Assembly (NCBI GenBank): GCA_025464545.1
Contig: JAODMA010000317.1
Span: 1-9,872, forward strand
Direction of reading: 5' to 3'
DNA length: 9,872 nucleotides
Source: Arthrobacter sp.
Lineage (GTDB): Bacteria > Actinomycetota > Actinomycetes > Actinomycetales > Micrococcaceae
In this document: positions 1 to 7,010 of the stretch, one piece after another
How the letters are laid out: every line of letters begins with the position of its first letter
Numbering within the stretch: the first letter of the stretch is position 1
The notes under the pieces: model-generated
What the model was told of the DNA's origin: nothing
The model's input: only the letters and a program-made list of their open reading frames with translations
The model's database searches: none
Translations under genes and position numbers: made by a program

Positions 1-1
1 T

Positions 2-250
2 TATCGGCAAAAAGACTCCGGAACAATGCGGGGGAGAGGCGCTTCTAAAAAGCCCGTTCTGGCGACCTTCAAGCTAATGGCCATGGCGCTGTGCGCGGGA
101 AGGAAAGGTTTGAAGAGCCGGGCGACCGCACTGGAGGCGGACGTGAACCATCAGTGGATCGATCCGGTCATCGTCGGTGCCCCCTGGGCACTGGCCGGGG
201 GACTCGCAGCCGTCGCGCTCAGGACCCTGCGAAAGCACCGCCCAGCCTGA
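2..250 (+). other. Doubtful small or partial ORF, open at left edge
   Basis: This frame is open from base 2 to a TGA at 248-250. The first ATG inside the window is at 26, giving 74 residues, but there is no convincing ribosome binding site before it, so the frame could equally be the 3' end of a gene that starts left of the window. The C-terminal third, ending in a hydrophobic stretch of about 20 residues (PVIVGAPWALAGGLAAVALR) and then basic residues, could be one membrane helix. The first half is rich in Lys, Arg and Gly and looks less gene-like than the second. I do not recognise a family. A decayed end of a cation-efflux-type membrane protein is conceivable but unsupported. The frame at 91-306 overlaps it, and the two cannot be separated by eye. 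Confidence 0.25.
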
Positions 251-312
251 CAACCACTGATAGCAAGCGCCGCACGCCCTGGAGGGCCAACGCTTCTGTT
301 GTTTGAGGCCGG

Positions 313-1401
313 TCATGTGTCTTTTGGTGGTTGGACCCTGGGGGGTGTGGCGTGGGTGGAGCTTTTGCGTACCACGAGGGTCGGTGCTGTCGGAGTACGG
401 TCTACCTCCCGCCCCTCCATCGCGCCGATGAGCACTTCCATGCTCATGAGGGCCAAGGCGGTGAAGTCCTGGCGCACAGTGGTCAGGGGCGGCAGGAAAT
501 AGTCCGAGCCTTCGATATCGTCAAAGCCGACGACACTTACGTCGTCCGGGACGCGGATGCCGTTTTCGGCGAAAGCGCGAATGAGCCCGAGGGCTGTGTG
601 GTCGCTGGCGGCGAAGATCGCTTGGGGAATCGAGTCCTCCCGGACGAGTTGAAGGCCTGTTTCGTAGGCCCATCGAGGGCTCCAGTCGCCCTCAAGGCAC
701 AGCCCTGGTGCAAGTCCGGCGTCACGAAGCGCGGCCTCCCAGCCGCGCTTGCGCACCCGTCCGTCGAACCAGTCCATCGAGCCGGCGACGTGAGCGATGT
801 CGGTGTGGCCCAAATCAATAAGATGTTGGGTGGCCAGCCGTGCTCCGAGCTCCTGGTTTTCAGAGTATGTGAAGACGTTTGGGGTCGATGATGCTCCTGC
901 GGCTATCATCTCCACCGGCACGCGGCATGCGGCACTCCAGACAGCTGCCGCCATATCGACCACAGGTGCGATGACGATGATTCCCCCTACGCCGATGTCA
1001 TCGAGGGTGTCCAGAGCGGCTTGTACGGACTCTGCATAGGGTTGTTCGACACTGATGACGGTTGTGGCGTAGCCCTTCTTCCGGGCCACGTTCTCGAGGG
1101 CCATGAGTGTCCCGACTGGGCCGAATCGTGGCGATCCGGCGGAGAGTATGCCGATGGACGTCGACCGGCGGGTGACCAACGCGGTCGCTGCCCGGTTGCG
1201 GCGGTATCCGATGTCCTTAATGACCTGCAAAACGCGCTGGCGGGTTGCGGCACTGACGTCCGGTGCATCGTTGAGAACCCGTGAGACAGTCCCAAACGAG
1301 ACTCCGGCGATCCGGGCCACATCGTTAATGGTCGGTTTCCGGCGCAACGAGGCCTCCGAAAGCCGTGCCTTCGCCTCGCGTGGGATTGCAATGTCTGGCA
1401 T
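313..1401 (-). CDS. LacI-family transcriptional repressor of the sugar operon
   Basis: This 362-residue DNA-binding regulator is of usual length for the LacI/GalR family. Residues about 24-44 form the helix-turn-helix (TINDVARIAGVS, then FGTVSRVLN). The hinge follows at about 65-80, and a periplasmic-binding-protein-like effector domain fills the rest, ending with the family hallmark GFDDIEGSDYFLPPLTTVRQ. The chosen start is the ATG at 1401, preceded by AGGAG with short spacing. The frame stays open upstream to 1629, but those 76 residues are Arg/Lys-rich, run through the operator array and precede the normal N-terminus of the family, so they are unlikely to be translated. The gene is divergent from the transport and catabolic genes, and the gap holds three palindromes of LacI type. 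It therefore probably represses the rightward operon, and perhaps itself, until a sugar or pathway intermediate binds. The effector is not visible in the sequence; levoglucosan or a product of it is the inference. Confidence 0.93.
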   Translation of the reverse strand: MPDIAIPREAKARLSEASLRRKPTINDVARIAGVSFGTVSRVLNDAPDVSAATRQRVLQVIKDIGYRRNRAATALVTRRSTSIGILSAGSPRFGPVGTLMALENVARKKGYATTVISVEQPYAESVQAALDTLDDIGVGGIIVIAPVVDMAAAVWSAACRVPVEMIAAGASSTPNVFTYSENQELGARLATQHLIDLGHTDIAHVAGSMDWFDGRVRKRGWEAALRDAGLAPGLCLEGDWSPRWAYETGLQLVREDSIPQAIFAASDHTALGLIRAFAENGIRVPDDVSVVGFDDIEGSDYFLPPLTTVRQDFTALALMSMEVLIGAMEGREVDRTPTAPTLVVRKSSTHATPPRVQPPKDT

Positions 1402-1515
1402 GCTCTCTCCTGTCTCGCGCCGCCCGGACCGATGCCGCCGCCGGACGTCGTGCGCGTGCTTAATCTTACGTTGACGGAACCTTCCCACCCCCTGAGCCTT
1501 CCGTTGATGTGAGGT

Positions 1516-1544
1516 TTGACACATGTTCCGTGAACGTTTACGAT
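1516..1544 (+). promoter_or_regulatory. Predicted sigma-70-type promoter of the catabolic operon
   Basis: TTGACA (1516-1521) is a perfect consensus -35 box. It is followed after exactly 17 bases by TACGAT (1539-1544), which matches TATAAT at four of six positions including both ends. Transcription would start near 1551, leaving a 5' leader of roughly 65 bases before the first gene at 1616. The leftmost operator covers the end of the spacer and most of the -10 box, and the middle operator covers the predicted start point. Repression by blocking polymerase binding is the natural reading. No equally good promoter was seen for the leftward regulator gene. Confidence 0.7.
1529..1542. promoter_or_regulatory. 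LacI-type operator O1 (one arm mismatch)
   Basis: CGTGAACGTTTACG is a 14-base near-palindrome with the central CpG typical of LacI/GalR operators. One symmetric position departs from the perfect copy O2 (G for A at the fourth base). It overlaps the spacer and the -10 box of the predicted promoter, so occupancy should block transcription directly. Confidence 0.8.
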
Positions 1545-1550
1545 CACTAG

Positions 1551-1564
1551 CGTAAACGTTTACG
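1551..1564. promoter_or_regulatory. LacI-type operator O2 (perfect palindrome)
   Basis: CGTAAACGTTTACG is a perfect 14-base palindrome with a central CpG. Its centre is 22 bases from that of O1 and 21 from that of O3. It coincides with the predicted transcription start and is probably the strongest binding site of the three. Confidence 0.88.
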
Positions 1565-1571
1565 GCGGTCC

Positions 1572-1585
1572 CGTAAACGATTACG
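1572..1585. promoter_or_regulatory. LacI-type operator O3 (one arm mismatch)
   Basis: CGTAAACGATTACG repeats the left arm of O2 exactly and differs by one base in the right arm. It lies in the predicted untranslated leader, about 30 bases before the ATG at 1616. Together with O1 and O2 it forms a three-site array whose spacing is close to two DNA turns. Confidence 0.8.
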
Positions 1586-1615
1586 CGGTCGGCATTCAAT
1601 GAGGAGGGAGCGGAG

Positions 1616-2098
1616 ATGTCTGGCAGCATTGCTCACGCATTTGCGCTCGGTCCCCGTTTTAGGCTTCGAAATATTCAGCAGGCCCAGTGGGCAAATTTGG
1701 AAGCGCTCCTGGCGTATGCAGCACGCGATGATCTCGCCGTAGCTGTCCGAACCTTCGTCGCCGCCGGCTCCTCGGCTGTCGTCGGCATCTTTGATGACAA
1801 CCTCCTTTGGGCCAGCCTGGTCATCACTGTTGACGCCTCAGGGGCAGCCGCATGCTTGTCCACCATTGACGGCCCGGCTGCCGAAACTGCCGGTGAAATG
1901 ACCAAAGCGGCAGGCGAGGCGGTGAAGTGGGTCCAAGCCCACCATGGACCGTGTTCCCTGGGCCTCTTTGTCGACAAAGAGCATGCAGAGGCGCTCCTGA
2001 GGGCTTCGGACAGGGCCGGCGCTATCCGCGCAGCCTCAGCTGCCGGCGGCCTCGTCCTGTCGCCGGTTCCCCCGGCACTGTCCATAGCCCTCGCCTGA
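1616..2098 (+). CDS. Unknown 160-residue protein, first cistron of operon
   Basis: I do not recognise this protein. The start is well supported: GGAGGG at 1603-1608 lies seven bases before the ATG, directly downstream of the promoter and operators. The protein has no signal peptide, no membrane segment and no obvious metal or catalytic motif. It reads as a compact soluble alpha/beta domain: an N-terminal helix (about 20-35), a short helix, strands at about 52-60 and 63-75 (around FDDNLLWASLVITVDASG), a long Ala-rich helix (about 86-108), another strand at about 113-119 (CSLGLFV), and a final helix before a hydrophobic tail. This order loosely recalls small roadblock- or profilin-like sensory domains, but I cannot assign it. 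It sits 41 bases before the binding-protein gene and should be co-transcribed with it. Roles in uptake, regulation or enzyme assembly are all open. Confidence 0.8.
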   Translation: MSGSIAHAFALGPRFRLRNIQQAQWANLEALLAYAARDDLAVAVRTFVAAGSSAVVGIFDDNLLWASLVITVDASGAAACLSTIDGPAAETAGEMTKAAGEAVKWVQAHHGPCSLGLFVDKEHAEALLRASDRAGAIRAASAAGGLVLSPVPPALSIALA

Positions 2099-2139
2099 TC
2101 CATCCGAACCATCCATCCACCTCAAAGCACTGGAGAACA

Positions 2140-3300
2140 ATGATGATCCGCAGGCTTCCCCTTATGGCCTTGGCCGCAGTCCTGTCACTTTCCGTCGCCT
2201 CCTGCAGCAGTTCGACAACGGCGACGTCAAACGCTCCTGACGCCGGCGTCTCCGAAAAGGCTCAACAGGCCCTTGACAAGATCAAGGGACAGGTCCTGAG
2301 CAAGGGCCCCAACGGCGAAACGCCCTCCCCGGCGTCCGTTGCAGATCTGACGCCCGAAGAGATCGAAAAGGTCAAGGGACTCAACGCCAAAGCTGCAATC
2401 GTGATGCACTACGGCGGCAACGACTGGGCGACGGCCCAAATCAATGGACTTAAGAGCGAATTTGAAAAGCTGGGCATTAAGGTCATCGCCACAACCGACG
2501 CGAACTTCAAACCGGACAAGCAGGTCTCCGACCTGGAGACGGTGATGACGCAGGACCCGGACATCATCGTGTCCATCCCGACCGACCCCGTGGCCACGGC
2601 CTCCGCATACAAGAAAGCCGCTGCTGCCGGCACGAAGCTCGTCTTCATGGACAACGTCCCTCAGGGATTGACTGCCGGCCAGGACTACGTCTCCGTTGTC
2701 TCTGCTGACAACTACGGCAACGGCGTCGTTTCTGCGCACCAGATGGCCAAAGCGCTCGGTGGCAAGGGGAAAATCGGACTTGTCTTCCACCAAGCCGACT
2801 TCTTTGTGACCAAGCAGCGCCACGAAGGATTCAAGGAAACGATTACGAAGGAATACCCGGAAATCCAGATGGTCGAGGAAAAGGGGATCGCTGGCCCGGA
2901 TTTCGCTGGAGACGCCCAGGCTGCTGCTAACGCAATGCTGAGCAAGTATCCCGATCTGTCCGGCATCTGGGCGGTGTGGGACGTCCCGGCAGAAGGTGTC
3001 ATGGCTGCAGCCCGCGCCGCCGGTCGACAGGATTTGAAGATCGCCACAGAGGACCTCGGTAAAAATGTTGCCATCGCCTTGGCCAAAAACGAACTCGTCG
3101 TCGGCCTCGGTGCCCAGGTTCCGTTCGACCAAGGTGTGACCGAGGCGCGGCTGGCCGCAGCGGCGCTTATCGGTAAGGAAACGCCGGCATATGTGGCATT
3201 GAGTGCCCTCCCTGTTGACCACTCCAATGTCCTGGAAGCCTGGAAGCAGGTCTACCACGAGGACGCCCCGAAGGACATTCAGGAGTCCTACAAGCAGTAG
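2140..3300 (+). CDS. Sugar ABC transporter substrate-binding lipoprotein
   Basis: This 386-residue protein is the extracytoplasmic receptor of the sugar importer. Residues 1-21 form a lipoprotein signal peptide with a basic n-region (MMIRR), a hydrophobic core and the lipobox VAS-C, so Cys22 is the likely lipidated first residue of the mature protein. A Ser/Thr linker and a charged, helical extension (about 38-80) come before the periplasmic-binding domain (about 83-345) of the RbsB-like Peripla_BP_4 type, seen in stretches such as DPDIIVSIPTDPVATASAYKK and VSVVSADNYGNG. Two in-frame ATGs lie at 2140 and 2143, four and seven bases after GGAG (2132-2135); either may be used. The frame is open upstream to 1927 but overlaps the previous gene there. 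Neighbouring ATPase and permease genes complete the importer. The ligand is inferred to be levoglucosan or a similar small sugar from the downstream enzymes, not from the protein itself. Confidence 0.94.
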   Translation: MMIRRLPLMALAAVLSLSVASCSSSTTATSNAPDAGVSEKAQQALDKIKGQVLSKGPNGETPSPASVADLTPEEIEKVKGLNAKAAIVMHYGGNDWATAQINGLKSEFEKLGIKVIATTDANFKPDKQVSDLETVMTQDPDIIVSIPTDPVATASAYKKAAAAGTKLVFMDNVPQGLTAGQDYVSVVSADNYGNGVVSAHQMAKALGGKGKIGLVFHQADFFVTKQRHEGFKETITKEYPEIQMVEEKGIAGPDFAGDAQAAANAMLSKYPDLSGIWAVWDVPAEGVMAAARAAGRQDLKIATEDLGKNVAIALAKNELVVGLGAQVPFDQGVTEARLAAAALIGKETPAYVALSALPVDHSNVLEAWKQVYHEDAPKDIQESYKQ

Positions 3301-3310
3301 CCAGACCCGA

Positions 3311-3337
3311 CGGTGCGGGGGTTTCGCCCCCGCACCG
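3311..3337 (+). other. Perfect stem-loop between binding-protein and ATPase genes
   Basis: CGGTGCGGGGG (3311-3321) pairs perfectly with CCCCCGCACCG (3327-3337) around the five-base loop TTTCG. It begins ten bases after the stop of the binding-protein gene and ends before the next ribosome binding site. No T-rich run follows, so a simple intrinsic terminator is unlikely. A 3' mRNA-stabilising hairpin or partial attenuator, which would leave more receptor than ATPase mRNA, is the usual role of such elements in binding-protein transporter operons and is inferred here. Confidence 0.8.
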
Positions 3338-3353
3338 CGCCGAAAGGGCAACA

Positions 3354-4859
3354 ATGAACACCGCAGACAATGTCGTCGAGATGCGCGCGATTTCCAAGGG
3401 CTTCAATGGCGTTTCCGTGCTGAAGGATGTCGGCTTCGACGTCCGCCAGGGCGAGGTCCACGCACTCGCAGGCGGCAACGGGGCCGGAAAGTCCACGCTC
3501 ATGAAGATCCTCCAGGGCGTCTACCAGGCAGACGCCGGCGAGATCCTCATCGGAGGCAAACCTGCCGCCATCAACTCGATCCACGACGCGAAGGCCGCCG
3601 GGATCGGCATGGTCTTTCAGGAATTCAGCCTCGTACCGAGCCTGACCGTTGCGCAGAACATCTTCCTCGCTGCTGAACCGCTCGGCCCGGGCGGGCTCAT
3701 CGACGACCGCGCCGCTGTGAGGCGGGCCAAGGAAGTCTTCTCCGAGATGGAGGTCGACGTCGACCCCCGCGCGGAGGTCTCCCGGCTCGGCACCGCCTAC
3801 TGGCAGCTGACCGAGATCGCCAAGGCCCTCGCGCAGAACGCCACAGTGCTGATTATGGACGAGCCGACCGCCAGTTTGGCCCGGCACGAGTCCGAAGCGC
3901 TCTTCGAACTGATTGATCGTCTTAAGCAGCGTGGCATCTCAATCATTTACATCTCTCACCGCATGGACGAGGTGTACAGGCTCGCAGATCGAATCACCAT
4001 CCTTCGCGACGGCCGGCACCTCCTCACCGAGCCGCTTACCGAGGTCACTCCGGAGCAGATCGTGGAAGGCATCGTTGGAAAAAAGATCGAGGGCCAGCTT
4101 TCCTATCGTGCCCGTCAGGTGGCCCATGACGTGGCACCCCTGCTGGAGGTACGCGGGCTAAATGCCGGCCACCGGGTCCGGGATGTTTCCTTCGCGCTCC
4201 GGCCCGGCGAGATCCTCGGCCTGGCAGGTCTCATGGGCAGCGGACGCACCGAGCTCGCCCGTGCGCTCTTCGGCATTGACAAAGTGGACAGCGGCGAGGT
4301 CCTGCTGCGCGGCAAAAAGGTCAGTCTTGCCTCTCCACAGCAGGCCATCAATGCCGGCTTCGCCCTCATCCCTGAGGACCGCAGGGCCCAAGGTCTCGTC
4401 CTGGAGCACTCCGTCCAGGACAACCTGCTGCTGCCGCTGCTCGGACAGATTCAGCGGGGCCCCCTCCTGGACAGCACCAAGGGCAAGGAGTTGTCCTCGT
4501 CACTAATCAAGAGATTCGCAGTAAAGGTCGCCCACCCCCACCGGCCAGTACGGCTGCTCTCGGGCGGCAACCTGCAAAAGGTAGTCATTGCCAAGTGGCT
4601 GGGCACCGACCCGGACATCCTGATTCTGGACGAGCCAACGGCCGGCGTTGATATCGGCACCAAAAGCGAAATTTTGGACATGATCCGTGAGTTGGCCAGT
4701 GCCGGCAAAGCCGTCATCGTCATCTCCTCCGAGTACCCCGAACTCCTCGCGGTCAGCGACCGCATCCTCGTCCTCAAGGACGGCTCCATCATCCGCGACA
4801 TCCCCCGCAGCGAGATCGCTGACGAGGAATATCTCCAACTTGCAGTCCAGGGAGTCTGA
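3354..4859 (+). CDS. Sugar ABC transporter ATP-binding protein (RbsA-type, two NBDs)
   Basis: This 501-residue ATPase of the ribose/xylose/galactose importer class has two fused nucleotide-binding domains and drives uptake through the permease encoded next. Domain 1 (about 8-240) has Walker A GGNGAGKST (40-48), with Gly where most relatives have Glu, a Q-loop near Gln89, Walker B ending in DEP (169-171) and His202 in the H-loop. Its signature region (about 145-160, LGTAYWQLTEIAKAL) lacks the usual LSGGQ. Domain 2 (about 262-501) has a degenerate Walker A (GLMGSGRTE, 292-300, Arg for Lys), as is normal for RbsA relatives, an intact LSGGN signature (402-406) and Walker B DEP (426-428). One competent and one degenerate ATP site are therefore expected. 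The ATG follows AAAGGG by five bases. The permease gene starts three bases after its stop. Confidence 0.95.
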   Translation: MNTADNVVEMRAISKGFNGVSVLKDVGFDVRQGEVHALAGGNGAGKSTLMKILQGVYQADAGEILIGGKPAAINSIHDAKAAGIGMVFQEFSLVPSLTVAQNIFLAAEPLGPGGLIDDRAAVRRAKEVFSEMEVDVDPRAEVSRLGTAYWQLTEIAKALAQNATVLIMDEPTASLARHESEALFELIDRLKQRGISIIYISHRMDEVYRLADRITILRDGRHLLTEPLTEVTPEQIVEGIVGKKIEGQLSYRARQVAHDVAPLLEVRGLNAGHRVRDVSFALRPGEILGLAGLMGSGRTELARALFGIDKVDSGEVLLRGKKVSLASPQQAINAGFALIPEDRRAQGLVLEHSVQDNLLLPLLGQIQRGPLLDSTKGKELSSSLIKRFAVKVAHPHRPVRLLSGGNLQKVVIAKWLGTDPDILILDEPTAGVDIGTKSEILDMIRELASAGKAVIVISSEYPELLAVSDRILVLKDGSIIRDIPRSEIADEEYLQLAVQGV

Positions 4860-4862
4860 ACA

Positions 4863-5849
4863 GTGAGCAAGGCAAACACCATCGCGCCCCGGGACACCGC
4901 GGCACCACGTAATTTTGGCACCATCCTGAAAGAACTCGACTGGCGACGGTACGTCATTTACATCGGCTTCGTCGTCGTCTTCCTTTTCTTCGCCGTTCTG
5001 CTGCGCGACCAAGGCTTCTTGTCGCCGAACAACCTGCTGAACATCTTCCGGCAGACTGCCACAATCACCGTCATGGCAGTAGGCATGACATACGTGATCG
5101 CGTGCGCGGAGATCGACCTGAGCGTCGGCTCCGTGGCTGGCCTCTCCAGTGTGTGCACCGCGATGGTCCTCTCCCAATGGGGCCTGATTCCCGGCATCCT
5201 TGCCGGCCTCGCCGTCGGGCTCGTGGTCGGCTCGATAAATGGTGCCTTGGTCAGCCTCCTTGGCATCCCTTCCTTCCTGGTGACCCTCGGCATGCTGGGG
5301 ATAGCAGTCGGCGTGGCCCAGTGGATTACCGCCTCGGCGCCGCAGCCGATTCTGAACGATACGTTCAACATGCTGTTCGGATCCGGGAACTTCGGGCCCA
5401 TTCCTGGCTTGGTCGTTTGGAGCGCCATCTTCGTTGTCATCGGCGCCGTCGTGCTGAACCGCACCAAGTTCGGCCGGCAGGTCCTGGCCACAGGAGGCAA
5501 CCGCAACGCCGCGGATTTCACCGGGATCAACACCAAGCGCATCAAATTCCAGGTGCTCCTAATCTCGGGCATGGTCGCCAGCGTCGCCGGCATGCTGTAC
5601 GCCGGCCGCCTCCAGTCAGGCCGATTCCAGTGGGGCGCGGGCGACGAACTCTCCGCCATCGCCGCGGTCATCCTGGGTGGAACCAGCCTCTTTGGCGGAT
5701 TCGGCTCAATCGTCGGAACTCTTTTCGGGGCCCTGCTGATTGGCCTGATAAACAACGGACTGATCCTGGCCGGGCTCGACAGCAGCCAGCAGCAGGTGGT
5801 CCGCGGAGCCATCATCATCCTCGCCGTCGCTCTCGCCAGGAAGAAGTAA
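4863..5849 (+). CDS. Sugar ABC transporter permease (RbsC-type)
   Basis: This 328-residue integral membrane protein of the BPD_transp_2 (RbsC/XylH) family forms the sugar channel, probably as a homodimer on the ATPase. The N-terminal 28 residues are cytosolic and polar. The first membrane helix spans about 31-48, and further hydrophobic segments follow at about 66-82, 88-104, 107-127, 136-155, 181-198, 230-248, 264-288 and 290-325. Family landmarks are IDLSVGSVAGL (84-94), INGALVSLLGIPSFLVTLG (125-143), the cytoplasmic loop GRQVLATGGNRNAADFTGI (204-222) and AAVILGGTSLFGG (267-279). The start codon is GTG at 4863, eight bases after AGGGAG (4849-4854), which lies inside the end of the ATPase gene. 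This tight spacing implies coupled translation. The substrate is not readable from the sequence. Confidence 0.95.
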   Translation: MSKANTIAPRDTAAPRNFGTILKELDWRRYVIYIGFVVVFLFFAVLLRDQGFLSPNNLLNIFRQTATITVMAVGMTYVIACAEIDLSVGSVAGLSSVCTAMVLSQWGLIPGILAGLAVGLVVGSINGALVSLLGIPSFLVTLGMLGIAVGVAQWITASAPQPILNDTFNMLFGSGNFGPIPGLVVWSAIFVVIGAVVLNRTKFGRQVLATGGNRNAADFTGINTKRIKFQVLLISGMVASVAGMLYAGRLQSGRFQWGAGDELSAIAAVILGGTSLFGGFGSIVGTLFGALLIGLINNGLILAGLDSSQQQVVRGAIIILAVALARKK

Positions 5850-5855
5850 AACCGT

Positions 5856-7010
5856 ATGACCGCAAAATTGCGTGCCGGAATCATCGGCACAGGATTCATG
5901 GGCTCTGTCCACGCGCACGCAGTGCGTGCAGCAGGAGGCGAAGTCAGTGCAGTCGCCGGAAGCAGCCAGGCTTCCGGGGAGGCGGCAGCCGCCGGCCTCG
6001 GTGCCCGGACCGCTGCCGCGTCTCCTGAGGCGCTGATCGGACGAGACGACGTGGATGTCGTTCACATCTGCACCCCGAATGCCACCCACGCGGACCTGGC
6101 ACGAAAGGCCATCGCCGCCGGGAAAGCCGTGGTCTGCGAGAAACCGCTCGCTACCAGCGTTGAGGATGCCCATGAACTGACAGACCTTGCCGACCGCGCC
6201 GGCGTGGTTGCAGCCGTACCGTTCGTCTACAGGTTTTATCCGGCAGTTCGCGAAGCGCGTGATCGTATCGCCCGCGGCGAGGCCGGACGTCTCTGGCTCT
6301 TACACGGCTCATACCTGCAGGATTGGCTGGCCGGTGCAGAAGCCACGAACTGGCGGGTCGATTCGACGCTCGGAGGAGCATCGAGGGCTTTCGGCGACAT
6401 CGGCGTGCACTGGTGTGACCTGATGGAATTCACCACAGGGCACAAAATCACCAGGCTCGTGGCCAGGACCAGCCGGGCGTACGACCAACGCGAAACCGGA
6501 GGACAGTTGTCCTCCGTCGCTACCGAAGATGGGGCGACACTCCTGTTCGAGACCGACCAGGGAGCCACCGGCTCCCTCGTAGTCAGCCAGGTCAGCCCGG
6601 GCCGAAAGAACCGCCTGTGGTTCTCTTTCGATGGAACCGAAGCATCATTCAGCTTCAATCAGGAGCGGCCGGACACCCTGTACGTGGGCCGCACAGAGTC
6701 GACTTCTGAAATCGCCGTCGGCCCGCAGACCCTTGCCACTCCGGGCGGCCGACGGTACGCGAAACTCCCTCCGGGCCACCCTCAGGGGTACCAGGACAGC
6801 TTTAACGCCTTCGTCGTAGACGTGTATGCGGCTGTCCAGGGACAAGAACCCGAGGGCCTTCCCACGTTCCGGGACGGTCTGCGGGCAGCTCTCCTAACTG
6901 ACGCACTCGTCACCTCCGCTGCGCAGCAGTCATGGGTTGACGTCCCCAGCGTTGAAAATCCCCTCGAACTACTCAAGTCTTCCTCCGCAGTTGAAAGGCA
7001 CAAGCAATGA
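5856..7010 (+). CDS. Gfo/Idh/MocA oxidoreductase, candidate 3-keto-sugar reductase
   Basis: This 384-residue NAD(P)-dependent sugar dehydrogenase is cytosolic. The N-terminal Rossmann fold carries the dinucleotide motif GTGFMG (11-16). CTPNATHADLA follows at about 72-82, and EKP (95-97) supplies the family's catalytic Lys96. The C-terminal substrate domain has GSYLQDW (151-157), NWR (165-167) and FGDIGVHWCD (179-188), where Asp181 and His185 are the expected catalytic or substrate-binding pair. It is a clear paralogue of the lgdA product encoded downstream, sharing the YLQDW, WR, GDI..H and SWV-VP landmarks. If the operon follows the published levoglucosan route, this would be the LgdC-like enzyme that reduces 3-keto-glucose to glucose while regenerating NADH-linked cofactor; that role is inferred. 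It starts six bases after the permease with only a weak ribosome binding site and ends in an ATGA overlap with the next gene. Confidence 0.9.
   Translation: MTAKLRAGIIGTGFMGSVHAHAVRAAGGEVSAVAGSSQASGEAAAAGLGARTAAASPEALIGRDDVDVVHICTPNATHADLARKAIAAGKAVVCEKPLATSVEDAHELTDLADRAGVVAAVPFVYRFYPAVREARDRIARGEAGRLWLLHGSYLQDWLAGAEATNWRVDSTLGGASRAFGDIGVHWCDLMEFTTGHKITRLVARTSRAYDQRETGGQLSSVATEDGATLLFETDQGATGSLVVSQVSPGRKNRLWFSFDGTEASFSFNQERPDTLYVGRTESTSEIAVGPQTLATPGGRRYAKLPPGHPQGYQDSFNAFVVDVYAAVQGQEPEGLPTFRDGLRAALLTDALVTSAAQQSWVDVPSVENPLELLKSSSAVERHKQ

Noticed and set aside
264..300. Terminator hairpin downstream of the LacI gene
   Set aside because: Only short 4-5 bp pairings (GCCC/GGGC and AAGCG/CGCTT) are visible and no T-run follows on the leftward strand, so it cannot be supported.
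331..891. 186-residue rightward frame opposite the LacI gene
   Set aside because: It is antisense to the well-conserved effector domain, has no ribosome binding site, and is the kind of open antisense frame common in GC-rich genes.
1463..1491. Leftward promoter for the LacI gene with TAAGAT (1468-1463) as -10
   Set aside because: No -35-like hexamer lies 16-18 bases upstream on that strand, so the regulator's promoter remains unlocated.
1402..1629. In-frame N-terminal extension of the LacI gene up to an ATG at 1629
   Set aside because: It would add 76 basic, low-complexity residues before the helix-turn-helix, run through the promoter and all three operators, and overlap the divergent gene. 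The ATG at 1401 has AGGAG and gives the normal family length.
1927..2139. Longer start for the substrate-binding protein
   Set aside because: The extension lies inside the 1616-2098 gene in another frame and would bury the lipoprotein signal peptide that begins at 2140.
2227..3354. 375-residue leftward frame opposite the binding-protein gene
   Set aside because: Despite its length, the sense strand encodes a clear lipoprotein receptor. The antisense product has no recognisable domain and its start falls in the next gene's start region.
4958..5899. 313-residue leftward frame opposite the permease gene
   Set aside because: The sense strand has the full RbsC motif set. The antisense translation is rich in Pro, Arg and Thr, as expected from a reversed GC-rich membrane gene.
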